In this document: positions 1-5,452 of the stretch, piece by piece | Layout of the letters: each line of letters starts with the position of its first letter | Position numbering within the stretch: the stretch's first letter is position 1 | Source of the DNA: an uncultured Selenomonadaceae bacterium | GTDB lineage: Bacteria > Bacillota > Negativicutes > Selenomonadales > Selenomonadaceae | DNA: 5,452 nucleotides | Direction: 5' to 3' | Assembly: GCA_905235425.1 (NCBI GenBank) | Contig: CAJOKY010000172.1 | Span: forward strand, 1-5,452 | The notes under the pieces: generated by a model | Databases searched by the model: none | The model's input: the letters and a program-made list of their open reading frames with translations, nothing else | Told to the model about the DNA's origin: nothing | Made by a program: the position numbers and the translations under genes

Positions 1-1152
1 CATCTTTTGGCGGCGACGGGGGATTCTGATATTTTAAATTTTTACAATGACATTGACAAAGAGCAACTTACTGAATTGGATAATGAACCGATTACCAAAA
101 GTCGCGTAATTTCGTTAGAAGCTCGGTACAATATGTGGAATGTCATTGCTAAGGAGACAAACTGCCAAAATATCGTGGATTTACCCTGCGGTTACCTGCC
201 GCACAGTATGATAACTGCGCGATTGAATAAAAATTATTACGGTCTTGACTTGCCGATTGTAGTAGACGAGTTAAGCGCTATCGCCGACAAATATTTAAAT
301 GACGCTGAAAAATCTTTGGTACAATATCACGGCATTGACGCGACAAACTATTCATCAATGCGAAATGCCTTGAATGGTGTTGAAGGTAACATCTGCATTA
401 TTACGGACGGCTTATTGGGATATTTTGACCGCGCAGATTTAAAAGTTGTTTGCGAAAATATTCATAGGCTTTTACGCGAATTTGGCGGCTGTTGGTACAC
501 TGCGGATGCGTATTTTAACGAGTTAATGGGAATTACTTATGCCGTACTTACCGGCGAAAATCAAGCTACTATGTTGAAGGCGACAAATAGCGGCAGTATG
601 AAAGTGTCAGATTCGCCCAACGCTACACGCATATTTTTGACAGGTACACATGAAGAACGTCGGCAGTTTATTGAGGAATGCGGCTTTTCAATTAAAAGTT
701 TTCGTTATCCCGACAAGTTACACGTTATCCCTTTGCTGAAAGATAATCCCGCTTTAATGGAGCGTCTTATCTCTGCATATTCAGATATAGAAGGCTGGAT
801 ATTGACGGCAGATAATACAGAGTCAGCTGAAAATTTGGAAAGTGATATTCCCTTTGCACAAGAATTTGACATAAAAGGCAACGTCTTGGAAATTTGTATA
901 CGTGGACGCCTTGATACCATTACGGCGCCGAAATTTTTACAAAAATACGAAGAGCAACAGGCAGATTCATTTACGGAAATACATATTGACGCGGCGGAAC
1001 TCGGCTACATTTCTTATTCCGGTTTACGCGTATTCAAAATTATGTGCGAGAATTTGACGGATACAAATTTGTTTAAAGTCAGCAATGCCAATGACGAAGT
1101 CGGAAAAATCTTGAAAGAAAACGGCTACACGATATTAAGTACAGCAATTTAA
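1..1152 (+). CDS. SAM-dependent methyltransferase-like protein with C-terminal STAS (anti-sigma antagonist-like) domain; 5' end possibly outside window
   Basis: The frame is open to the first base. A TTG at 7 gives 381 residues, but any Shine-Dalgarno site would lie outside the window, so the true start may be further upstream. Residues about 35-245 look like a class I methyltransferase of the leucine-carboxyl/polyketide O-methyltransferase type: a motif I-like strand and loop (IVDLPCG, 56-62), an acidic residue after strand 2 (GLDLP, D81), and a motif IV-like ITDGLLGYF (132-140) followed by a helix and FGGCWYTAD (159-167). The glycine loop is atypical (DLPCG rather than LGAG), so substrate and activity are unknown. 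Residues about 284-381 form a STAS domain: GRLDTITAP (300-308) matches the strand-helix start, and LGYISYSGLRV (332-342) is the signature loop. The usual phosphoacceptor serine position there is Y337. No signal peptide or membrane segment is seen, so it is probably cytoplasmic. The stop lies 16 bases before ribBA, suggesting one operon. A role in signalling or sigma-factor control is inference from the STAS domain only. Confidence 0.8.
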   Translation, partial: HLLAATGDSDILNFYNDIDKEQLTELDNEPITKSRVISLEARYNMWNVIAKETNCQNIVDLPCGYLPHSMITARLNKNYYGLDLPIVVDELSAIADKYLNDAEKSLVQYHGIDATNYSSMRNALNGVEGNICIITDGLLGYFDRADLKVVCENIHRLLREFGGCWYTADAYFNELMGITYAVLTGENQATMLKATNSGSMKVSDSPNATRIFLTGTHEERRQFIEECGFSIKSFRYPDKLHVIPLLKDNPALMERLISAYSDIEGWILTADNTESAENLESDIPFAQEFDIKGNVLEICIRGRLDTITAPKFLQKYEEQQADSFTEIHIDAAELGYISYSGLRVFKIMCENLTDTNLFKVSNANDEVGKILKENGYTILSTAI

Positions 1153-1168
1153 AGGCAGTGGAAATTTT

Positions 1169-2365
1169 ATGAAAGAATTTGCAACGATTGAACAGGCGAT
1201 AGACGATATTAAGCGCGGGAAAATGATTGTTGTAATTGACGACGAAGACCGCGAAAACGAGGGCGATTTAATCTGCGCGGCAGAAACGGTTACACCTGCC
1301 GACATAAATTTTATGGCGACGTATGCAAAGGGCTTAATCTGCACGCCGATTGACGGCAAACGCCTTGACGAACTCAATATACCTCAAATGGTTGTGAACA
1401 ATACCGATAATCACGAGACGGCTTTCACGGTGTCGATTGACGCTTACGACACGGAAACCGGTATATCGGCATATGAACGTTGTCGCACGGTAAAACTTTT
1501 GCTTGACAAAAATGCGAAGGCGTCAAGTTTTCGCAGACCAGGTCACGTCTTCCCCCTTCGCTCGGTAGAAGGCGGCGTACTGCGTCGCGCAGGTCACACT
1601 GAAACAACGACAGATTTAGCGCGGCTTGCGGGATTTTATCCTGCCGGTTTGTGCTGTGAAATTATGGACGACGATGGGCATATGATGCGCACTGAAAAGC
1701 TGAAAGAGTTTGCCGAACGTCACGACTTAAACATTATCACGGTACGCGCACTTATCGAATATCGCAAGCATACTGAAAAATTTGTGCGCAAAATTGCCGA
1801 AGCGGATTTTCCCAGCAAGTACGGGCATTTCAGATTGAAGGCGTATGAAAGCACGCTTGACGGTAAATGTCACCTTGCCGTAGTAAAAGGCGAAGTTGCG
1901 GGTAAAGAAAATGTTTTGGTACGCGTACACTCGGAATGTTTAACCGGCGACGCCTTAGGCTCTCTGCGCTGTGATTGCGGGGATCAGCTTGCAACGGCGC
2001 TTAAACGCATTGAGAAGGAAGGTCAAGGCGTCTTGCTGTATATGCGGCAGGAAGGACGCGGTATCGGTCTTGCAAACAAAATGCGGGCGTATGAACTTCA
2101 AGACGGCGGCAAGGATACTGTTGAGGCTAATGTACTTTTGGGATTTAAACCCGACCTTCGCGATTACGGCATCGGCGCGCAGATTTTGGTTGACTTGGGT
2201 TTAACGTCAATCAGACTTTTGACGAACAATCCGGCTAAACGCGCAGGGCTTGAAGGTCACGGCTTGAAAATTACCGAGCGCGTACCGATTATTGTTGCGC
2301 CTACGAAGTTTGACAAAAATTATTTGACTGTCAAAAAAATTAAAATGGGGCATGTACTTGATTGA
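1169..2365 (+). CDS. ribBA: Bifunctional RibBA: 3,4-dihydroxy-2-butanone 4-phosphate synthase / GTP cyclohydrolase II
   Basis: A 398-residue cytosolic enzyme, the normal length for RibBA, supplying both precursors of riboflavin. The N-terminal RibB domain (about 1-200) converts ribulose 5-phosphate to 3,4-dihydroxy-2-butanone 4-phosphate and formate. It carries the acidic loop DDEDRENEGD (24-33), TAFTVS (84-89), TGISAYER (97-104), PGHVFPLR (124-131), GHTE with H143, and the conserved glutamate E164 (CCE). The C-terminal RibA domain (about 205-398) opens GTP to the diaminopyrimidine. It has the zinc ligands C257, C268 and C270 (HSECLTGD...RCDCG), RQEGRGIGLANK (293-304), Y308 in AYELQD, DTVEANVLLGF (316-326), the catalytic D329/R331 pair (DLRDYGIGAQ) and LLTNNPAK (350-357). 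All expected active-site residues of both halves are present. The ATG at 1169 follows a weak purine stretch (AAAGG, GTGGA at 1151-1162) partly overlapping the preceding stop codon, consistent with co-transcription with the upstream gene. The other rib genes are not in the window. Confidence 0.97.
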   Translation: MKEFATIEQAIDDIKRGKMIVVIDDEDRENEGDLICAAETVTPADINFMATYAKGLICTPIDGKRLDELNIPQMVVNNTDNHETAFTVSIDAYDTETGISAYERCRTVKLLLDKNAKASSFRRPGHVFPLRSVEGGVLRRAGHTETTTDLARLAGFYPAGLCCEIMDDDGHMMRTEKLKEFAERHDLNIITVRALIEYRKHTEKFVRKIAEADFPSKYGHFRLKAYESTLDGKCHLAVVKGEVAGKENVLVRVHSECLTGDALGSLRCDCGDQLATALKRIEKEGQGVLLYMRQEGRGIGLANKMRAYELQDGGKDTVEANVLLGFKPDLRDYGIGAQILVDLGLTSIRLLTNNPAKRAGLEGHGLKITERVPIIVAPTKFDKNYLTVKKIKMGHVLD

Positions 2366-2371
2366 TTCGCG

Positions 2372-2400
2372 TTGTAAAAATTTTTTCGGCGTGATAAAAT
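2372..2400 (+). promoter_or_regulatory. Candidate sigma-70-type promoter for map
   Basis: In the 113-base gap after ribBA, TTGTAA (2372-2377) and TAAAAT (2395-2400) are separated by exactly 17 bases. Each matches the -35 and -10 consensus at most positions. Transcription would start near 2407 and give a leader of about 70 bases before the GTG of map. The region is AT-rich, so chance matches are likely; this is a sequence-only inference. Confidence 0.35.
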
Positions 2401-2460
2401 TCAGCATAAGCTGTAAGATTTAAGGCGCATATATTGAGCAATGTATTTATAAATTTTATT

Positions 2461-2466
2461 AAGGAG
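2461..2466 (+). promoter_or_regulatory. Shine-Dalgarno site that sets the map start
   Basis: AAGGAG lies 12 bases before the GTG at 2479 (10 bases if the match is extended to AAGGAGAT). It lies downstream of the TTG at 2434 and touches the ATG at 2467 with no spacer, so neither of those in-frame codons can use it. It therefore supports the GTG as the translation start. Confidence 0.7.
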
Positions 2467-2478
2467 ATGTTACGCCGC

Positions 2479-3351
2479 GTGAAAAGAAATGATTTGTGCT
2501 GGTGCGGTAGCGGTAAGAAATACAAAAAGTGTCACCTTCGTTTTGATGAAAGACTTGACTCAATAAAATTTGATGAAAAAATTGGGCAGGCAAGACCTCC
2601 GCACAAACTGGTTAATAACGCGGCAGACATTGAAGGAATTAAACGCGCGGCAGTGATAAATACCGGCGCGCTTGATTTGGTAGGCGGTATGGTTAAAGCC
2701 GGTGTATCGACATTGGAAATTAACGACGCCGTTCACGAATACATTGTAAGTCACGGCGGACATCCCAGTTGCCTTAACTATGAAAACTTTCCAAAAAGCA
2801 TTTGCATTTCTGTTAATGACGTTGTCTGTCACGGCATACCGTCGGCTGAAGAAATTTTGCGTGAAGGCGACATTTTGAATGTAGACATTACAACCGATTT
2901 AAACGGCTACTTTGCCGATGCGTCGAGAATGTTTAGCGTAGGAAAAATTTCAGATGACGCGGCGCGGCTTATTCGTGTTACGCGTGAAATTATGGAAGTC
3001 GGCATTAAAGCGGCTCAGCCCTGGCATTATGTAGGCGATATTGGCGCGGCTTGCGGTGAATACGCGCATGAAAACGGTTACAGCGTCGTCACGGATTTAG
3101 GCGGTCACGGCGTAGGCAAGGAATTTCACCTTGAGCCTTTTGTAAGTCATGACTGCGTGGCGGAAACGGGTATGATGTTGGTACCGGGCATGGTGATAAC
3201 GGTTGAACCTATGATTAATGCCGGTGCAAAGGAAGTTTACACGGATCAGATTGACGGTTGGACAGTTCGCACGGCTGACGGCAGTCTTTCTGCGCAGTGG
3301 GAAAAAACGGTGCTGATTACGGAAACAGGTAACGAAATTTTGGCGGATTAG
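2479..3351 (+). CDS. map: Type I methionine aminopeptidase with N-terminal SEC-C zinc motif
   Basis: This cytosolic metalloenzyme removes the initiator methionine from new proteins. From the GTG at 2479 it is 290 residues. Residues 1-20 carry a SEC-C motif (C7, C9, C18, H19 in CWCGSGKKYKKCH), a small zinc-binding module found on a subset of bacterial MetAPs and on SecA; in MetAPs it is thought to aid ribosome or protein contact. The catalytic pita-bread domain follows (about 45-290), with H118 (CHGIP) and all five metal ligands: D136 (NVDIT), D147 (FADASR), H210 (GGHGVG), E243 (TVEPM) and E275 (AQWEKT). H217 (FHLEP) is the other conserved histidine. The usual QFEHT reads QWEKT, but the ligand glutamate is kept. 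A longer frame from a TTG at 2434 exists, but the AAGGAG at 2461 and the MKRNDLCWCG start typical of this subfamily favour the GTG. The stop TAG lies inside a heptad repeat. The gene sits between ribBA and murC-ddl and has its own candidate promoter. Confidence 0.95.
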   Translation: MKRNDLCWCGSGKKYKKCHLRFDERLDSIKFDEKIGQARPPHKLVNNAADIEGIKRAAVINTGALDLVGGMVKAGVSTLEINDAVHEYIVSHGGHPSCLNYENFPKSICISVNDVVCHGIPSAEEILREGDILNVDITTDLNGYFADASRMFSVGKISDDAARLIRVTREIMEVGIKAAQPWHYVGDIGAACGEYAHENGYSVVTDLGGHGVGKEFHLEPFVSHDCVAETGMMLVPGMVITVEPMINAGAKEVYTDQIDGWTVRTADGSLSAQWEKTVLITETGNEILAD

Positions 3352-3372
3352 GGATTAGTAAGTAGTGAGTTT
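3345..3372 (+). repeat. Imperfect heptad run (GGATTAG type) spanning the map stop codon
   Basis: Reading in steps of seven gives GGATTAG (3345-3351), GGATTAG (3352-3358), TAAGTAG (3359-3365) and TGAGTTT (3366-3372). The first two units are identical, and the last two share only part of the pattern. The first unit encodes the end of Map and its TAG stop. It is followed four bases later by a clearer heptad array with a different unit. With only two exact copies, this could be chance or the decayed edge of a longer array. Confidence 0.45.
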
Positions 3373-3376
3373 AAAA

Positions 3377-3411
3377 GCTAACAGCTAACAGCTAACTGCT
3401 AACTGCTAACA
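3377..3411 (+). repeat. Tandem heptanucleotide array, five copies of GCTAACW
   Basis: Five head-to-tail 7-base units fill 35 bases without interruption: GCTAACA, GCTAACA, GCTAACT, GCTAACT, GCTAACA. Only the seventh base varies, between A and T. The array lies wholly between map and murC-ddl, 18 bases before the murC ATG, and stops just upstream of the murC Shine-Dalgarno site. It has no internal inverted symmetry strong enough for a hairpin. It resembles the short tandemly repeated heptamers described in cyanobacterial intergenic regions, but I cannot tell whether it is related or whether it recurs in this genome. Confidence 0.9.
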
Positions 3412-3416
3412 TCGAT

Positions 3417-3421
3417 TGGAG
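3417..3421 (+). promoter_or_regulatory. Shine-Dalgarno site of murC-ddl
   Basis: TGGAG lies 8 bases before the ATG at 3430, good spacing. A second purine stretch, GAGGA at 3425-3429, directly abuts the ATG and is too close to serve. The site sits a few bases after the heptad array, so a change in array copy number would alter the leader but not this spacing. Confidence 0.65.
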
Positions 3422-3429
3422 TTTGAGGA

Positions 3430-5452
3430 ATGGATAAAAAGAAGTTTCACTTTGTAGGTATAGGCGGCGCGGGAATGAGTGCGCTTGCCAAAATTTTAAT
3501 TGAATCCGGCTTTACGGTAAGCGGCTCTGACTGCGCTGATTCTGCCGCAATTCAAATGCTTAGAAAAATGGGAGCGGACGTTTTTGTAGGACATCACGCC
3601 GATAATCTTTTGAACGAAGACGGTAAATCCGATATTGACGCGATAGTTTGTTCCTCCGCCATTCCCGCCGATAATCCCGAAGTCGTAAAAGCCGCTGAAC
3701 TCAATATTCCTAAACTTCATCGCTCAGATATTAACGCAATGCTCCTTAACGCGAAGAAGGGCATAGCTGTAGCCGGAGCGCACGGTAAAACTACTACAAC
3801 GTCAATGATCGGCTTTGTACTGTACAACGCCGGAATTGATCCTACGATAATCATAGGCGGCGAATCCGTAGATTTGGACACGGGCGCACATTTGGGCAAG
3901 GGCGATTATCTTGTATCGGAAGCCGACGAAAGCGACGGTTCATTTGTCACGCTTAAGCCGTCAATAGCCGTTGTCACGAATATTGAAGATGATCACCTTG
4001 ACCATTACGGCACGGTTGAAAAAATTCGTGAGGCGTTTAAAACTTTTCTTTCCAACATTAAGCCGGAAGGTACAGCCGTTTTATGTTTTGACAACGAAGT
4101 TGTACGCGGCATTGCGGCGGAGCTTGATAAAAAGGTTATCTCATACGGCATTGATTATCCGGCAGAATTTACCGCTACGAATATTCGCGCAGATGTCAAC
4201 GGCATAACTTTTGACGTGATTCAGCGTATTAAAGTTGGCGGCGAAATTGGCAAAAAGTTTTTGGGCAAAATTCAGCTTGGAATTCACGGGCGGCATAACG
4301 TATTAAATGCTCTGGCTACAATAGCCGTTGCACTTGAAACAGGAGTGACTTTTGAAAAAATTGCCGACGGCTTGAAAAAATTTCACGGCGCCAAAAGACG
4401 TTTTCAGACAAAGGCGCGTATTAAAGATATTTGGATTGTCGACGATTACGGTCACCATCCGACGGAAATTGCCGCGACACTTAAAGCCGCGCAGGAGGCT
4501 AAGCCGGAACGTATTATTTGCATTTTTCAGCCGCACCGTTACACTCGTACAAAACTTTTGCTTGAAGAATTTGGCGGCGCATTTGCAGACGCAGATTTTT
4601 TAATTTTGACTGACATTTATTCAGCAGGTGAAAAGCCTATTCAAGGCATCAGCGGTGAATCAATCGTCAACGCCGTTATCGAAAAGACGAATCAGCAGGT
4701 TTTGTATGTGCCGGAGCGCAAAAAGATTGCCGAGTACTTGATTGACTTGGTAAGACCCGGCGACTTGATTATTACAATGGGCGCGGGCGATATTTACAAG
4801 ACGGCGGACGATATTATACAGCTTTTAAATCGCCGCTTAAAAAGTCACATTGTCGTGGTAATGGGCGGACCTTCAACAGAGGCAGAAGTATCAAGGCGCA
4901 CGGGTAAAGCAGTTGCCGACGCGCTTAAGACTAAAAATTACAATGTCGAGACAATGGAGCTTAAGCCGAAAACTTTTGCAAGCGACATTCAGAAAAAAAA
5001 TTGTTCGATAGTCTTTAACGCCTTGCATGGACTTTGTGGCGAAGACGGCATGATACAAGGCACGCTTGATATGCTGAATATCCCCTACACCGGCTCAAAT
5101 GTTTTGGCGGCGGCTATCACTATGGATAAAATTGAGACAAAGCGCGTTTTAATTTCCGAAGGTTTACCCACGCCGAAATATGCCGTTTACCATATGCGTG
5201 ATAAAAATATTCCCGCGCAGATTGAAAATGAATTTGGTCTGCCGGTAGTGGTTAAAGCGCCGACGCAGGGATCAAGTATCGGCGTTTACATTGTCGAGCG
5301 GGCTAAAGAAATTTCACGCGCAGTTGAAGAGGCGTTTAAATTCGGCAATGAAATTTTGGTTGAAGAATTTATCAAGGGGCGGGAGCTGACGGTTTCCATT
5401 TTGCAGGACGGCGACGAAGTGAAAGCCCTGCCGATTATAGAAATTACGACGG
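3430..5452 (+). CDS. murC-ddl: MurC-Ddl fusion: UDP-N-acetylmuramate--L-alanine ligase joined to D-alanine--D-alanine ligase (3' end beyond window)
   Basis: One frame without a stop runs from the ATG at 3430 to the window edge, 674 residues so far. Residues 1 to about 465 are a complete MurC, which adds L-Ala to UDP-MurNAc in the cytosol: GIGGAGMSALA (10-20, UDP-substrate Rossmann fold), the P-loop GAHGKTTTT (116-124), EADESDGSF (164-172), TNIEDDHLDHYG (183-194), HNVLNA (289-294), GAKRRF (320-325), DDYGHHPTE (338-346), FQPHRYTR (366-373), AGEKPI (399-404) and MGAGDIYK (450-457). From about residue 473 a Ddl begins, an ATP-grasp enzyme making D-Ala-D-Ala for MurF: VVMGGPSTEAEVS (476-488) with the substrate glutamate E484, ALHGLCGEDG (531-540) with H533, MDK (565-567), VVKAPTQGSSIGV (607-619) with K609 and S615/S616, and VEEFIKGRELTV (644-655). 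The C-terminal omega loop and the Mg-binding Asp/Glu/Asn lie outside the window. Only about 8 residues separate the domains. No usable internal ribosome site was found. Such fusions are known in Chlamydiae. MurB is not encoded between them. Confidence 0.95.
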   Translation, partial: MDKKKFHFVGIGGAGMSALAKILIESGFTVSGSDCADSAAIQMLRKMGADVFVGHHADNLLNEDGKSDIDAIVCSSAIPADNPEVVKAAELNIPKLHRSDINAMLLNAKKGIAVAGAHGKTTTTSMIGFVLYNAGIDPTIIIGGESVDLDTGAHLGKGDYLVSEADESDGSFVTLKPSIAVVTNIEDDHLDHYGTVEKIREAFKTFLSNIKPEGTAVLCFDNEVVRGIAAELDKKVISYGIDYPAEFTATNIRADVNGITFDVIQRIKVGGEIGKKFLGKIQLGIHGRHNVLNALATIAVALETGVTFEKIADGLKKFHGAKRRFQTKARIKDIWIVDDYGHHPTEIAATLKAAQEAKPERIICIFQPHRYTRTKLLLEEFGGAFADADFLILTDIYSAGEKPIQGISGESIVNAVIEKTNQQVLYVPERKKIAEYLIDLVRPGDLIITMGAGDIYKTADDIIQLLNRRLKSHIVVVMGGPSTEAEVSRRTGKAVADALKTKNYNVETMELKPKTFASDIQKKNCSIVFNALHGLCGEDGMIQGTLDMLNIPYTGSNVLAAAITMDKIETKRVLISEGLPTPKYAVYHMRDKNIPAQIENEFGLPVVVKAPTQGSSIGVYIVERAKEISRAVEEAFKFGNEILVEEFIKGRELTVSILQDGDEVKALPIIEITT

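Noticed and set aside
705..920. Antisense open frames under the four genes (for example 705-920, 1425-1607, 2560-2832, 3496-3720, 4303-4536, all - strand)
   Set aside because: Each lies inside a well-supported + strand gene with clear family motifs. None has a recognisable product or ribosome site.
2402..2413. Small inverted repeat CAGC-ATAA-GCTG after ribBA as a terminator
   Set aside because: The stem is only four base pairs and no T-run follows. It is too weak for an intrinsic terminator.
3292..3309. QWEKT instead of QFEHT in Map as a sign of an inactive enzyme
   Set aside because: The metal-ligand glutamate (E275) is intact, and the histidine replaced by lysine is not a ligand. The other four ligands are also present, so activity is expected.
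3340..3368. Possible promoter for murC-ddl (TTGGCG, 17 bases, TAGTGA)
   Set aside because: The -10 match is poor, and both boxes lie in repeat or coding sequence. It is not good enough to report as a site.
3377..3411. CRISPR-like array
   Set aside because: The units are 7 bases with no spacers and no nearby cas genes, so it is a simple tandem repeat.
3971..4207. 78-residue + strand open frame inside murC
   Set aside because: It is an out-of-frame shadow of conserved MurC sequence, and its translation resembles no known family.
4855..4866. Possible separate Ddl start at the in-frame GTG (4855) or ATG (4861)
   Set aside because: No Shine-Dalgarno site precedes either codon, and starting there would remove most of the first beta strand of Ddl. 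The frame from MurC is continuous, so a fusion is the simpler reading.

Overview
The window is 5,452 bases of bacterial chromosome. Four protein-coding genes all lie on the + strand and fill almost the whole stretch; no gene-free gap exceeds about 115 bases. In order they are: a class I methyltransferase-like protein fused to a STAS domain (5' end open at the window edge), ribBA (riboflavin precursor synthesis), map (methionine aminopeptidase with an N-terminal SEC-C zinc motif), and a continuous reading frame that joins a complete MurC to the N-terminal two thirds or so of a D-Ala-D-Ala ligase, cut by the right edge. I saw no RNA genes, insertion sequences, CRISPR arrays or phage genes.

The organism cannot be fixed from this alone. 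A SEC-C type I methionine aminopeptidase with the YFADASRMF variant of the metal-ligand motif, a bifunctional RibBA with the GISAYER motif, and good Shine-Dalgarno sites fit an anaerobic Bacillota lineage; Negativicutes is my best guess, at low confidence. The MurC-Ddl fusion is best known from Chlamydiae, so a member of the Chlamydiae/Verrucomicrobia/Lentisphaerae side remains an alternative.

Layout. The methyltransferase-STAS gene ends 16 bases before ribBA and probably shares its transcript, leaving no room for an FMN riboswitch directly in front of ribBA. A 113-base gap with a plausible sigma-70-type promoter (TTGTAA, 17 bases, TAAAAT) precedes map, whose start is best placed at a GTG behind a clear AAGGAG. 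The 78-base gap between map and murC-ddl is unusual: it holds five perfect-length tandem copies of the heptamer GCTAACW, preceded by a second, imperfect heptad run built on GGATTAG that contains the map stop codon. No intrinsic terminator was recognised in either gap, so map and murC-ddl may be co-transcribed.

Functionally these are mostly housekeeping genes: flavin precursor supply, N-terminal methionine removal, and two peptidoglycan precursor ligases. The points most worth a second look are the nearly linker-free MurC-Ddl fusion, the heptanucleotide arrays, and the methyltransferase-STAS fusion, in which the usual phosphoacceptor serine of the STAS domain is a tyrosine. Nothing in the window looks like a wholly new defence or mobile system.
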